Shown: positions 8,356 through 17,209, numbered from the stretch's first letter. The stretch is DNA of 64,000 bases from Hymenobacter aquaticus (GCF_004765605.1 NZ_SRLC01000001.1:496001-560000); one strand, 5' to 3'. The notes: generated from the letters alone by a model not told the origin. A program made the numbers and translations.

Positions 8356-9414
8356 TTAGCGGCCAGCCGGGGCGGGAGCGGGCTGCTGCGCTTTCATGCG
8401 GCGCCCCACGGCCTGGGCCATCACGCTGGCCATCATGATCTGCAGGGCGTGGTAGAGCATCAGGGGCAGCAGCAGCGTGCCCAGGGCAATGGTGTTGGCA
8501 AAGAGCACCTTGGCCAGCACCGTGCCGTGCACCAACGACTTCTTGGAGCCGCAGAACACGGCCGTAATCCGGTCTTCGTCGGAGAAGCCCAGCAGGCGGC
8601 TGATCAAGGTAATCAGGCCGAAAATGAGCAGGAACAGCGCCACCATGCCCGCGGCCAGGCCCAGCAGGTCGGTAGCCTGGTAGTCCTGAAACAGGTTTTC
8701 GGCAAACGACTCGCAGAAGGACGTGTACACCAGGGCCAGAATAATGAGCTGATCGAACACGCGCAGCTGCTGGCGGTGCGCCTCGGCCCAGGCTCCGAAG
8801 CGGGAGTTCAGGGCCATGCCCAGGGCCACCGGCAGCAGCACCTGCCCGCCCAGGCTGGCGGCCATGCCCCCCAGCCCCACCTGGGCCGCGCCGGTGTGCA
8901 GCACCAAATTGACCCAGAGCGGCGTGAGCAGAATGCCCAGCAGGCTGGAAATGCTGGCGTTGAAAATAGCGGCCGGCAGGTTGCCCTGGGCAATGGAAAC
9001 CATGACCACCGAAGTGGAAACGGTCGACGGCAGGGTGGCCAGAAAGAAGATGCTGGCCCAGAGCGCCTCGCCTTTGGCCCCGTGAAAAAAGGGCCGCACG
9101 GCCAGAGCCAGCAGCGGAAACAGCACGAACGTCGCGCTCTGCGTAACCAGGTGCAGCCGCCAATTGCGCATGCCGGCCCGCAGCTTTTCGGTGCTGAGGC
9201 GCAGGCCGTAGAAGAAGAAAATGACGGCCACGCCCCCGGTCGTCAGCGCCGACCACGGCACGGGGCTGCTTTTGCTGCCCACGCCGGGCGCTAGGTAGGC
9301 CAGGCCCACCACGAGCAGCAGCGCCCCCAGAAACCAGTCGATGCCGAGGCGGGCCAGCAGGCCGGGGGAAGCGGGGGCGGGGGAGGCGGCAGGGGCAGGG
9401 TTGGGGGCAGACAT
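8356..9414 (-). CDS. bile acid:sodium symporter (BASS) family transporter
   Basis: The ATG at 9412-9414 gives a 352-aa membrane protein (MSAPNPAPAASPAP then LLARLGIDWFLG); the longer open frame upstream is low complexity. About ten hydrophobic segments are visible. Family motifs include GGVAVIFFFYGLRLS, FFLATLPSTVSTSVVM and GSKKSLVHG. These place it with the YfeH/SBF-like branch of the bile acid:sodium symporter superfamily, whose bacterial members import organic anions with sodium. The actual substrate is unknown. Confidence 0.85.
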   Translation of the reverse strand: MSAPNPAPAASPAPASPGLLARLGIDWFLGALLLVVGLAYLAPGVGSKSSPVPWSALTTGGVAVIFFFYGLRLSTEKLRAGMRNWRLHLVTQSATFVLFPLLALAVRPFFHGAKGEALWASIFFLATLPSTVSTSVVMVSIAQGNLPAAIFNASISSLLGILLTPLWVNLVLHTGAAQVGLGGMAASLGGQVLLPVALGMALNSRFGAWAEAHRQQLRVFDQLIILALVYTSFCESFAENLFQDYQATDLLGLAAGMVALFLLIFGLITLISRLLGFSDEDRITAVFCGSKKSLVHGTVLAKVLFANTIALGTLLLPLMLYHALQIMMASVMAQAVGRRMKAQQPAPAPAGR

Positions 9415-9561
9415 AGGCGCTTGTACGGGGCAGCAGGGGTTGAGGTCGGGCAAAGAAACCCCTGAAAACGCAATTTGCCCCGGTCTGGCTCCGCAATAGT
9501 CGGGGCCGGGCCGGGGCAAAGGTTGGCTGGCAGCGGGTTGGCGCGCGGCCAACGGCCGGGC

Positions 9562-10014
9562 CTACATCATCTTTTGCTCAATCAGGGCTACTACTTCCTT
9601 GTTGCCGCCTTCCTTGGCGTGGGCCAGGGCGTCCTTGCCTTCGTCGTCTTTGACTTTAGTGTCGGCGCCGCTGGCCAGCAGAAACTCGACAATGGCCTTG
9701 TTACCTTTCGAGGCGGCTGCCATGAGGGCCGTGCCCTTGAAGGCGTCGGGCTTGTTGACCTGGGCCTTGTACTTTACCAGGGCCTTCACCAGCTCCAGGT
9801 TGCCGTTGCCGGCGGCCGTAATGAGGTAAGTCGTCGGGAAGCCGGGGACCAGCTCGATGGCCGCATTCACGTCGGCGCCGGCTTTGAGCAGGGCTTCCGC
9901 GTCGGCGGGCTTGTTTTTCACGACGGCCGTGTACAGCTCTTTGCTCGGCGACTGGGCGCAGGCGGCCGAAGCCAGGCTGAGCAGAAAGACCAGCAGGAAA
10001 AAACTCTTATTCAT
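9562..10014 (-). CDS. secreted ankyrin-repeat protein
   Basis: The ATG at 10012-10014 begins a signal peptide (MNKSFFLLVFLLSLASAACA). The mature part holds about three to four ankyrin repeats, for example ADAEALLKAGADVNAA, GNLELVKALVKYKAQVN and KAIVEFLLASGADTKVK. Such repeats bind other proteins. At 150 aa the protein is essentially only repeats, so it probably works as a periplasmic binding or scaffold module. Partner unknown. Confidence 0.8.
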   Translation of the reverse strand: MNKSFFLLVFLLSLASAACAQSPSKELYTAVVKNKPADAEALLKAGADVNAAIELVPGFPTTYLITAAGNGNLELVKALVKYKAQVNKPDAFKGTALMAAASKGNKAIVEFLLASGADTKVKDDEGKDALAHAKEGGNKEVVALIEQKMM

Positions 10015-10048
10015 CGAGTTAGGAGAAATCAGCGTAAAAGGAAGGCGG

Positions 10049-10056
10049 CAAAAATA
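10049..10056 (-). promoter_or_regulatory. Bacteroidota -7 box for the ankyrin gene
   Basis: On the minus strand the sequence reads TATTTTTG, a match to TAnnTTTG, 35 bp upstream of the ATG. No TTTG -33 box is seen at the usual distance, and the box overlaps the T run of the upstream terminator, so the call is weak. Confidence 0.35.
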
Positions 10057-10087
10057 CAAAAAGCTCCGGATGTAACCATCCGAAGCT
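10057..10087 (-). terminator. terminator of the luciferase-like gene
   Basis: On the minus strand an 11-bp stem with one G-T pair (AGCTTCGGATG with CATCCGGAGCT) and a 4-nt loop is followed directly by TTTTT, 34 bp after the stop codon at 10121. Confidence 0.8.
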
Positions 10088-10120
10088 TCGTATAAATTTG
10101 CCGGGCTAGCCAAAAACCTT

Positions 10121-11161
10121 CTAGCGGACGGCTACCGGCTCGGCGGCGGGCGTAAGTGCAAATGCCTCGGCCAGCAGCTCGTAGGAGCGAAGCCGGTCGG
10201 CAAAATCGTAGGTGATGGTCACGGCTACCACTTCCTCAACCCCGTACTGCTGAGCTAAGTCGGTTATCTGCTCTTTGAGCTGGCTGGGCGTGCCGCTGAT
10301 GATACGCTGCCAGTTGTAGGCCAGGCGCTCCTGCTCGGCGGCCGAATATTGGTAATCTTTAATTTCTTCGTAGGGCGGCATCTGGGTGCGCTGCCCCTGC
10401 TCTAGGCGCAGCATTTGCACGGCCAACGACTGGTGCAGCTGCCGGGCTTTTTCCTCGGTTTCGGCGCAGAGTACAAAAATAGCTACGTTCGCCAATGGTT
10501 TTTGCAGGTGCTCCGAGGGCTTGAACCGGTCTTGGTACATGCGCACCATCTGGGGCCCGCCTACCGGGTTGATGAAGTGGGCGAAGGAAAAAGCCATGCC
10601 CAGATAGGCCGCAAACAGGCCGCTTTGCCCGCTGGAGCTCAGAATCCAGGGCTCGGGCACGGTGGTAGCCAGGGGCGTCGCCTTCACTTTTTCCTGAATG
10701 GTGTCGGGCTCTGCGGTGTCGGTCAGGTAGCGGCTCAGATCCATGAGCTGCTCGATGAAGTCGGACTCGGTGAAGCTGTTCGCCGGGTTCAGTACCGAGG
10801 CCGTCAGCCGGTCGGAGCCGGGGGCGCGGCCGATGCCCAGGTCGATGCGGCCCGGAAACAGGGTTTCGAGCATGCGGAAGTTTTCGGCCACCTTCAGGGC
10901 GCTGTAGTGGGGCAGCATCACGCCGCCCGAGCCTACCCGTATCCGCTGGGTGATGCCGGCCAGGTGGGCCATCAGCACTTCCGGCGTCGAGCCGGCCAGC
11001 GTAGGCGTGTTATGATGTTCCGACACCCAGTAGCGGGTGTAGCCCAGGCGGTCGGCCAGCTGGGCCAGCTCAATGGTTTCCAGAATGGCCTGGCGGGCCG
11101 TGCCGCCCTGCCGCACCGGCGACTGGTCGAGGATGCTCAGGCGAAGAGGGGTATTGCTCAT
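10121..11161 (-). CDS. LLM class flavin-dependent oxidoreductase (luciferase-like)
   Basis: The ATG at 11159-11161 gives 346 aa beginning MSNTPLRLSILDQSPV, the usual start of this family. Typical motifs are RYWVSEHHNTPTLAGSTPEV, IRVGSGGVMLPHYS and GRIDLGIGRAPGSD. These proteins are TIM-barrel flavin enzymes related to bacterial luciferase alkanal monooxygenases; members with the MLPHYS motif form a large family of unknown substrate. A hairpin sits just upstream of the start. Confidence 0.88.
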   Translation of the reverse strand: MSNTPLRLSILDQSPVRQGGTARQAILETIELAQLADRLGYTRYWVSEHHNTPTLAGSTPEVLMAHLAGITQRIRVGSGGVMLPHYSALKVAENFRMLETLFPGRIDLGIGRAPGSDRLTASVLNPANSFTESDFIEQLMDLSRYLTDTAEPDTIQEKVKATPLATTVPEPWILSSSGQSGLFAAYLGMAFSFAHFINPVGGPQMVRMYQDRFKPSEHLQKPLANVAIFVLCAETEEKARQLHQSLAVQMLRLEQGQRTQMPPYEEIKDYQYSAAEQERLAYNWQRIISGTPSQLKEQITDLAQQYGVEEVVAVTITYDFADRLRSYELLAEAFALTPAAEPVAVR

Positions 11162-11173
11162 AGTCAGTTGCAG

Positions 11174-11202
11174 AAATAAGGCGGCGCCGAACGGGCGCCG
11201 CC
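11174..11202 (-). terminator. possible terminator of the DHA2 transporter gene
   Basis: A 9-bp perfect GC stem (GGCGGCGCC with its complement) and a 5-nt loop is followed on the minus strand by TTATTT. It lies 13 nt ahead of the next ATG, so it could instead act in the leader of the oxidoreductase gene. Confidence 0.45.
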
Positions 11203-11253
11203 GGGTGTTTTCTGCCAGTAAAACCAACTCTGGCCCCCAGTAGTTTCGGCGGC

Positions 11254-12837
11254 CTACTTAGCTCCCTGCGTGGCCAGCACCGGCTGGGACTTCACGGCGT
11301 TGGACGTGCGCAGGGGCAGATCCGGCACGAACAGCGTGGCAATCCAGCCGCAGAGCACCAGGCAGAGCGTGCACAGGTACACCCGCGAAATGGCGTGGGT
11401 GAAGGCCGCGCGCACCGCGGGCGTTGGCGGCGCCAGGGCCACGGTGGCCGGCGCGCCTTCAATTGCTAGCTCCGTGGGGGCCGCGGCCGGGGCGGGAGTC
11501 GGGGGCAGGGTCTGGGCCAGGCTCATGGTCAGCACCGTGCCGAGCAGGGCCGCGGCCACCACGCCTCCGATCTGCCGGAAAAACTGGCTGGCCGAAGTGG
11601 CTTGGCCGGTCAGGCGCGGGTCAATGGCGTTCTGAATAGCCAGGGTGTAGAGCGGCATGCAGGGACCCAGACCCAGGCCACAGAGCAGCACGTAGAGCAG
11701 CACCTGCTCGTAGGAAACCGTGGGCGGCATGGTCGCCAGCAGGGCCTGGCCGGAAAGTAAGAGCAGACCGCCGGCCAGCATCCAGCGCTTGTAGTGCCCG
11801 AAGCGCGCCACCATCTGCCCGGCCAGCATCGAGCCGCCTACCACGCCCAACGACAGCGGAATCAAGCTCAGGCCGGCCCGGGTGGCCGATACGCCCAGCA
11901 CGTTGACCATGAACAGGGGCTCGAAGATGACGATGCTCAGAAAAGCGCCGCCCAGCAGAAACGTCGCAATGTTGGCCGCCCGGAATACCGGATTCCGAAA
12001 CAGCGTCAGGTCCAGAATGGGGTTGTCGGACCGCAGGGAGCGAAGCACGAACAGCAGCAGCAACAGCAGGGCGGCGGCAAACAAGCTCAGGGTGAGCGGC
12101 GCAGTCCAGCCGTGCTGGGTTTTGTTGAGCTGCAGGCCCAGCACCAGCGGCACCAGGCCGGCCATCAGCAGCAAGGCCGATAAATAATCGAGGGGCTTGT
12201 GCTGACCCCGGGGCCGCAGGCGCGGCATGCGGCCCAGAATAAACCACAACGCCAGCAAACCCAGGGGCAGATTGACGTAGAACACCAGCCGCCAGCCCGC
12301 AATGCCGGGCAGCAGGCCCGAGCCGTGGTCGGTGAGCAAGCCGCCCAGAAACGGCCCCAGCACCGAGGAAAGCCCGAACGTAGCCCCCACGTAGCCCTGG
12401 TACTTGCCCCGCACGGCGGGTGGAAACAAATCGGCAATGATAATGAAGGCCATAGCCAGCAGACCCGCCCCGCCCAAGCCCTGCACGGCCCGGAAAATAA
12501 TCAGCTGGCTCATCCCGTCGCCCAGCAGCGGCAGGGAGCCAAACTCGCCGGCCAGCCCGCACAGCGCCGAGCCCACCAGGAAAATTAGAATGGCCGTGAC
12601 TTCGATGTTGCGGCGCGAGTACATGTCGGCCAGCTTGCCATACACCGGTACCAGGGCCGTGCTGGCCGCCAAATAGGCCGTGGCCACCCAGGCAAACCGG
12701 TCGAAGCCGTGCAGCTCGGCCACGATGCGCGGCAGGGCCGTGGCCACGATGGTTTGGTCGAGGGAGCTCAGAAACAGCGCCAGCAGCACACCCGCCAGCG
12801 TCAGCATCCGGCTGCGCTGGGTTAGATTTTCGGTCAT
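11254..12837 (-). CDS. DHA2-family MFS drug:H+ antiporter (EmrB/QacA type)
   Basis: A 527-aa membrane protein with about 14 hydrophobic segments, the DHA2 number. It begins MTENLTQRSRMLTLAGVLLA, followed by LDQTIVATALPRIVAEL, the hallmark of EmrB/QacA transporters. The antiporter motif C is visible as FGLSSVLGPFLGGLL. Family members pump drugs, dyes or other hydrophobic compounds out with proton exchange. No HlyD-type EmrA partner or TetR regulator is adjacent. Divergent from the TSUP gene across 136 bp. Confidence 0.88.
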   Translation of the reverse strand: MTENLTQRSRMLTLAGVLLALFLSSLDQTIVATALPRIVAELHGFDRFAWVATAYLAASTALVPVYGKLADMYSRRNIEVTAILIFLVGSALCGLAGEFGSLPLLGDGMSQLIIFRAVQGLGGAGLLAMAFIIIADLFPPAVRGKYQGYVGATFGLSSVLGPFLGGLLTDHGSGLLPGIAGWRLVFYVNLPLGLLALWFILGRMPRLRPRGQHKPLDYLSALLLMAGLVPLVLGLQLNKTQHGWTAPLTLSLFAAALLLLLLFVLRSLRSDNPILDLTLFRNPVFRAANIATFLLGGAFLSIVIFEPLFMVNVLGVSATRAGLSLIPLSLGVVGGSMLAGQMVARFGHYKRWMLAGGLLLLSGQALLATMPPTVSYEQVLLYVLLCGLGLGPCMPLYTLAIQNAIDPRLTGQATSASQFFRQIGGVVAAALLGTVLTMSLAQTLPPTPAPAAAPTELAIEGAPATVALAPPTPAVRAAFTHAISRVYLCTLCLVLCGWIATLFVPDLPLRTSNAVKSQPVLATQGAK

Positions 12838-12927
12838 GGGCCGAATGTACGGCAGATTTGCCTGCGGGGTACAACTTGGGGCGCGGCCCGGGGCTAAGGG
12901 TCTGAAAGCGCGGGAAGAAAAGCGCCC

Positions 12928-12964
12928 GGCGCCCGCCGGGCACAGCGGCGGGCGCCTATCTTTG
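12928..12964 (+). promoter_or_regulatory. GC palindrome directly followed by a -7 box
   Basis: A perfect 11-bp stem (GGCGCCCGCCG with its complement, 7-nt loop) is followed without a gap by TATCTTTG, a perfect TAnnTTTG box, ending 9 bp before the TSUP ATG. The palindrome takes the place where the -33 region would be, so it may be an operator. An almost leaderless mRNA would result. Confidence 0.5.
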
Positions 12965-12973
12965 CCGCCTTCT

Positions 12974-13747
12974 ATGGAATTTCTCGATGGTACCCTGGCG
13001 CTGCTCTGCGCCTTCGCGCTGCTGGCCGGTTTTATTGATTCAATCGTGGGGGGCGGCGGCCTGATTCAGCTGCCGGCCATGCTGCTGCTGCTGCCGGGCG
13101 TGCCGCTGCCCACGGTGCTGGGCACGGGCAAAGTCTCGTCGGCGGCGGGCACGGCGGCGGCCCTGCGGCGCTACATGGGGCAGGTGCCCATCCGCTGGCG
13201 GGCCGTGGGCGTGGCGGCCGTTACGGCCGGGGTATTTTCGTTTGTCGGGGCCCGGCTGGTGAGCCGGCTGCCCGCCGAGCTGATGCGGCCCCTGGTGCTG
13301 GGCCTGCTGGTCGTCATTGCCATCTACACCTTCTGGCGCAAGGAGTTTGGCTCGATTCACGCCCCGCGCCTGCCCGAGCGCAAGGAGCCGTTCTACGGGG
13401 CCCTCATCGGGCTGGTCATCGGTTTCTACGACGGCTTTTTCGGGCCCGGCACCGGCAGCTTTCTGCTGTTTGCCTTCGTGGGCCTGTTCGGCTACGACTT
13501 CCTGAGCGCCTCGGCCTCTTCCAAGCTGGTAAACGTGGCCACCAACCTGACCAGCCTGGCGTATTTTGCTTCCACGGGCCACATCGTCTGGCACATTGCC
13601 CTGCCCATGGCGGCCTGCAACATGCTGGGTTCCACGCTGGGAGCCCGCCTGGCGGTCCGCAAAGGCGTCGGCTTCGTGCGGGTGCTGTTCCTGGTGGTCG
13701 TGTGCGGACTTATCCTGAAGCTGGGCTGGGAAACCTTCAAGGCCTAG
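12974..13747 (+). CDS. TSUP (TauE/SafE) family sulfite/anion permease
   Basis: The ATG at 12974 gives a 257-aa protein with about eight hydrophobic helices and the TSUP signature FALLAGFIDSIVGGGGLIQLP near the start plus YDGFFGPGTGSFLLFAFV in the second half; the two halves are pseudo-repeats, as known for the family. TSUP proteins export or import small anions such as sulfite or sulfoacetate. Substrate unknown. The stop lies 17 bp from the convergent HAD gene, so the transcripts must overlap or end within this gap. Confidence 0.88.
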   Translation: MEFLDGTLALLCAFALLAGFIDSIVGGGGLIQLPAMLLLLPGVPLPTVLGTGKVSSAAGTAAALRRYMGQVPIRWRAVGVAAVTAGVFSFVGARLVSRLPAELMRPLVLGLLVVIAIYTFWRKEFGSIHAPRLPERKEPFYGALIGLVIGFYDGFFGPGTGSFLLFAFVGLFGYDFLSASASSKLVNVATNLTSLAYFASTGHIVWHIALPMAACNMLGSTLGARLAVRKGVGFVRVLFLVVVCGLILKLGWETFKA

Positions 13748-13764
13748 CAACCCGCCCGCTTCCT

Positions 13765-14394
13765 CTATAGCATACCTTGCAGGTCGCTGAACTGCCCGAG
13801 GCGGGCGTCCCACTCGGGCGCTTCGCCGAAGCCGTAGGCGGCAAAAATGAACGGCACGGCGTTGGCCCGGCTGGCCTGGTAGTCGCCGTCGGTGTCGCCC
13901 ACGTAGGCCGGGGCTTGCAGCGCATACCGGGCAATAATTTCGCGGACGTTGTCGGCTTTGGGCAGGCCTTTGGTACCGAAGCACTGGTGCCCCTCGAAGA
14001 AGTGGCCCGTGCCGCTGTGCTCCAGAAAAGCCTCGATGTAGCCCGTCTGGCAGTTGCTGACGATAAACAGCCGGTATTGCTGGGCCAGATACGCCAACGT
14101 TTCCCGCAGTTGCGGGTAAGGCCGTCCGCCCTGCTGCCGGGCGCTGGCCAGCTCTTCCTCGGCGCAGATCAGCCGGAACTCTTCGCGCTGCCCGGGGCTG
14201 AGGTAGGGAAAAAGCCGCTCGTACACCACCGGGTAGGGCTGGCCGGTCACGGCGCGCACGGCGTCCAGGGTAATGTCGGTAGTCACGTAATCGACCCGCC
14301 GCCGGGCCCGGCGGAAGCCTTCCGTTACGGTGGCCGTGGCGTCCCAGAGGGTGCCGTCGAGGTCAAAAATCAGGCTGTCTAAAACGAGCGGCAT
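13765..14394 (-). CDS. HAD-superfamily phosphatase (phosphoglycolate phosphatase-like)
   Basis: About 209 aa from the ATG at 14392-14394 (MPLVLDSLIFDLDGTLWDA); a second ATG at 14415 would add seven residues. Motif I is DLDGTLWD, motif II FIVSNCQ, motif III lysine in GLPKADN, motif IV VGDTDGDYQASRA, with an alpha-helical cap between I and II. These are all active-site elements of a subfamily I HAD phosphatase. Substrate cannot be predicted. Confidence 0.85.
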   Translation of the reverse strand: MPLVLDSLIFDLDGTLWDATATVTEGFRRARRRVDYVTTDITLDAVRAVTGQPYPVVYERLFPYLSPGQREEFRLICAEEELASARQQGGRPYPQLRETLAYLAQQYRLFIVSNCQTGYIEAFLEHSGTGHFFEGHQCFGTKGLPKADNVREIIARYALQAPAYVGDTDGDYQASRANAVPFIFAAYGFGEAPEWDARLGQFSDLQGML

Positions 14395-14537
14395 GCACAA
14401 AGAGTAAGTGAGCAAAAAGCGCGTGGGCCACGCGCTGACTGCCTGCCTAACCCCGGCCCGGTCCGTTTTGTTGAACCCGGACCCGATTTCGCCGCCCCCG
14501 CTCAGGCCGGCTGGCCGGCATCAGGAGGCTCCCAAAC

Positions 14538-14569
14538 GAAAGCGGGGCGGCCTTCTCAGACCGCCCCGC
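14538..14569 (-). terminator. terminator of the 14592-15107 gene
   Basis: A perfect 9-bp GC stem (GCGGGGCGG with its complement) is followed on the minus strand by TTTCGTTT, 23 bp after the stop codon. Confidence 0.65.
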
Positions 14570-14591
14570 CACCCGGAAAACAGGCCGGAAT

Positions 14592-15107
14592 TTATTCGTC
14601 GCGGCTGGGCAGGCCGGGCACGCCGTTGCCCTGGCTGCCGGTGGCCGTGGGCACACCCATTTTCTCCTCGCGCTTGCGCTGGTACTTGGCAAACTGATCC
14701 GGGGCCAGCACGTCTTTCAGCATCGCTAGGCGCGACTGGCCGATGTCGTCGACCACCGCGTTGAGCTTGCGCACGTCGCCGCGGTACTGCAGGCGGGCCG
14801 TTTCCACGTTGCGTACGCTGGTCAGGTTGATCTGACGCACTTTCTCGGTCTGGGCCGGCGTCAGGTTCAGGGCCTGGCGCATGTTGTCGGTGAGGGCCGT
14901 GGCTTTGGCGTCCACTTTCTCGGCCGAAGGCGTGGGCACGGGCTTGGCCGCGGCGGGCTTACCGGGGGCCGGGGCCGGGGTCTTGGCCTTGGTTTTCACC
15001 GTGGTGCCCGCCACTTCCGTCTTGGTTTTAGACTTAGCCGGGCCGGTTTGGGCGTGCAGCGCGGCCGGCAGGAACAGGGCCGCGGCCAGCAAGGACTTCT
15101 TCATCAT
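14592..15107 (-). CDS. periplasmic helical protein, Spy/LTXXQ-like
   Basis: The start is one of two adjacent ATGs (15105-15107 or 15102-15104), leading to a signal peptide KKSLLAAALFLPAALHAQ. A lysine, alanine and proline-rich linker follows. The C-terminal half has the helical pattern LTPAQTEKVRQINLTSVR and LAPDQFAKYQRKREEKM, resembling the LTxxQ-containing periplasmic proteins of the Spy/CpxP type. Several Bacteroidota proteins have this layout and are of unknown function. Possible envelope stress or chaperone role is inference only. Confidence 0.65.
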   Translation of the reverse strand: MMKKSLLAAALFLPAALHAQTGPAKSKTKTEVAGTTVKTKAKTPAPAPGKPAAAKPVPTPSAEKVDAKATALTDNMRQALNLTPAQTEKVRQINLTSVRNVETARLQYRGDVRKLNAVVDDIGQSRLAMLKDVLAPDQFAKYQRKREEKMGVPTATGSQGNGVPGLPSRDE

Positions 15108-15282
15108 CGTCGTCGGGAACATCGGGGCAAAAAGGCAGGTAGTAAGAAAGCTAAGAACCTTGCCGGTGTAAAGATGGTGCCAAAAAGGACACGGTAGACG
15201 CTGGAAACGTTGCGGCCGGTTATTTTCTTGCCCGGCCGGGCGCGGCGTGTAACCTTTCCGGGCGCTTTGCTTACAAGCAAGT

Positions 15283-16317
15283 ATGAAGCGAGAAACCCGA
15301 AACAACTGGCTGACGGCCGTCGGCGTGGGCGCCCTGGTGGCCGCCGCATCCTTGTGGAGCAACCGCCGCGGATTTTATGACCTACAGGGCCGGGTCGTGC
15401 TTATTACTGGCGGCTCGCGCGGCCTGGGCCTGATTCTGGCCCGGCAGGCGGTGGCCGAAGGAGCCCGCGTGGCCATCTGCGCCCGCGACGCGGCCGAGCT
15501 GGAGCGGGCCCGGCAGGAACTCACCGCCGACGGGGCCGAAGTGCTGGCCCTGGCCCGCGACCTGACCGATGCGGCCGAGGTTCATTCGCTGGTGGCCGAG
15601 GTGCAGCAGCAGCTCGGGGCCATTGAGGTGCTCGTCAACAATGCCGGCATCATCACGGCCGGCCCGCTCGACCACACCGACCTGCGCGACTACCAGGACT
15701 CGATGGATACGCACTTTTGGGCCCCGCTGCACGCCATGCAGGCCGTGCTGCCCGGCATGCGGCAGCGCGGCGAAGGCCGCATCGTCAACATTGCCTCCGT
15801 GGGCGGCAAGGTGGCCGTGCCGCACCTGGCGCCGTATTGCGCCAGCAAATTCGCGCTGGTGGGTCTGTCCGAAGCCTTCCGGGCCGAGCTACTCCAGCAG
15901 GGCATTCTGGTCACGACGGTGTGCCCCGGCCTGATGCGTACCGGCAGCGCCCGGCACGCGCTGGTGAAAGGCCAGCACCAGAAGGAATACGCCTCGTTCA
16001 TCATTGCCGACTCCCTGCCCGCCTTCACCCTCGACGCCGACAAGGCCGCCCGCCAGATCTGGAACGCCTGCCGCCGGGGCGACGCCGAAATCATTCTGGG
16101 GCTGCCCGCCAAGCTGCTCTCGGGCCTGCACGGCCTGCTGCCCGGCACCACCAGCGACCTGCTGGGCTGGGTAAACCAGGTGCTGCCCAGCCGCACCGGC
16201 GAGCTGGGCAACGAGCGGCGGCCCGGCTATGAAAGTGAGTCGGCAGTGTCCCGCTCGTGGCTGACGGCGCTGACCCGCAAGGCCGAGCGGGACAATAATG
16301 AGTTGAGCAACAACTAA
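15283..16317 (+). CDS. membrane-anchored SDR oxidoreductase
   Basis: A 344-aa classical short-chain dehydrogenase. Residues about 10-26 form a hydrophobic anchor. The NAD(P)-binding motif is TGGSRGLG, followed by NNAG, a catalytic Ser in NIASVGG and the YCASK Tyr-Lys pair. The C-terminal 70 residues are a longer tail than in minimal SDRs. Substrate unknown; a lipid or ketone reductase would fit the membrane anchor, but this is inference. Confidence 0.85.
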   Translation: MKRETRNNWLTAVGVGALVAAASLWSNRRGFYDLQGRVVLITGGSRGLGLILARQAVAEGARVAICARDAAELERARQELTADGAEVLALARDLTDAAEVHSLVAEVQQQLGAIEVLVNNAGIITAGPLDHTDLRDYQDSMDTHFWAPLHAMQAVLPGMRQRGEGRIVNIASVGGKVAVPHLAPYCASKFALVGLSEAFRAELLQQGILVTTVCPGLMRTGSARHALVKGQHQKEYASFIIADSLPAFTLDADKAARQIWNACRRGDAEIILGLPAKLLSGLHGLLPGTTSDLLGWVNQVLPSRTGELGNERRPGYESESAVSRSWLTALTRKAERDNNELSNN

Positions 16318-16338
16318 GGCCCGGCGCCGGCCCCGCGC

Positions 16339-16380
16339 AAAAAAATACGCCTCCCTTCCGGCTGGAAGGGAGGCGTATTG
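16339..16380. terminator. strong hairpin terminator (mainly minus strand)
   Basis: A perfect 16-bp stem (AATACGCCTCCCTTCC with its complement, GGCT loop) is followed on the minus strand by a T run. It lies between the convergent SDR gene and the lipoprotein gene. Confidence 0.85.
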
Positions 16381-16408
16381 GCAATAATGAACGGTGGGGT
16401 AAAGCGTA

Positions 16409-16906
16409 TTAGTGCCCGAAAACCGACGTGTAAGTCGTCACGGGATTGGTGCCTTCCGAGTGGTTGAGGCGCAGCGTGGTCGGGGTCAGCTCGGCAATGG
16501 CGAAGCGGCGAACCACGTTCTCCTGGCGAACAATCAGCGAGTCGCCTTTGGCGCTCAGCTGCCACGCGCCGCTGAGCAGCTGGGGGCTTTGGTCGGTGGC
16601 TTTCAGCGAGCCTTCACTCACGCTGTAAGCCCCGCCGCTCTTGTAGTCGATGACGTTGTCGCGCAACGACGGCTTCAAGCGGGCAAACATGCTAACGGTC
16701 GGCGTTTCAGGCGAACCAGCCGTCACGGTGCGCGAGGTCAGGTCCGTCAGCTTCCAGCTGCCAGTCGAGAGCAGCTCCGTGGCCGATTGGGATTTCACAG
16801 CTGCAACTTCCTGAACAGGCTCCGCTACTTCATCCAACTCTTTATTACAGGCCGCCATCGACAGGGTGGCAGCCGCCAGGCTCAGGAAAATGGGCAGTTT
16901 CTTCAT
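16409..16906 (-). CDS. lipoprotein, lipocalin-like domain
   Basis: 165 aa with a lipoprotein signal (MKKLPIFLSLAAATLSMAAC, lipobox ending in AAC-N). The body has the pattern of Bacteroidota lipocalin-like lipoproteins: STGSWKLTDL near the start, GGAYSVSEG, SGAWQLSAKGDSLIV and a final strand TLRLNHSEG. These proteins appear to be outer-membrane or periplasmic and their ligands are unknown. The leader is AT-rich and long. Confidence 0.7.
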   Translation of the reverse strand: MKKLPIFLSLAAATLSMAACNKELDEVAEPVQEVAAVKSQSATELLSTGSWKLTDLTSRTVTAGSPETPTVSMFARLKPSLRDNVIDYKSGGAYSVSEGSLKATDQSPQLLSGAWQLSAKGDSLIVRQENVVRRFAIAELTPTTLRLNHSEGTNPVTTYTSVFGH

Positions 16907-17035
16907 GAAAACGACAATTTGGTGAGTGAAACAACACGCAAAAACGCGTAGTAGCCGTGAGGCATAAGCAATGATTTTTTCTTTCCAACTTCACATTTTC
17001 TTCTCCGCTCCCGCTTTGAAGATGTGGACCTAACT

Positions 17036-17043
17036 CAAAGGTA
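17036..17043 (-). promoter_or_regulatory. candidate -7 box for the lipoprotein gene
   Basis: On the minus strand TACCTTTG matches TAnnTTTG, 130 bp upstream of the ATG. A second match, TAACTTTG, lies at 17099-17106. Neither has a convincing TTTG at -33. The 303-bp gap 16907-17209 holds no gene that I can support. Confidence 0.35.
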
Positions 17044-17157
17044 ATACACTTGGTTCAGACTTTCGCGGAAAAAGACAATTATTCAAACATTATATAGACA
17101 AAGTTATACTCGACAAATCAAACATAAGATTTTGTGCTTCAACTATGTAGTATACAG

Positions 17158-17193
17158 AAAAACCCTTCCTATGGTGTCATAAGAAGGGTTTTT
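17158..17193. terminator. bidirectional hairpin terminator
   Basis: An 11-bp stem AAAAACCCTTC / GAAGGGTTTTT gives a T run on both strands. It ends the mutM transcript, whose stop codon is at 17210, on the minus strand. Confidence 0.8.
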
Positions 17194-17209
17194 GATAAGG
17201 TGAATAGTA

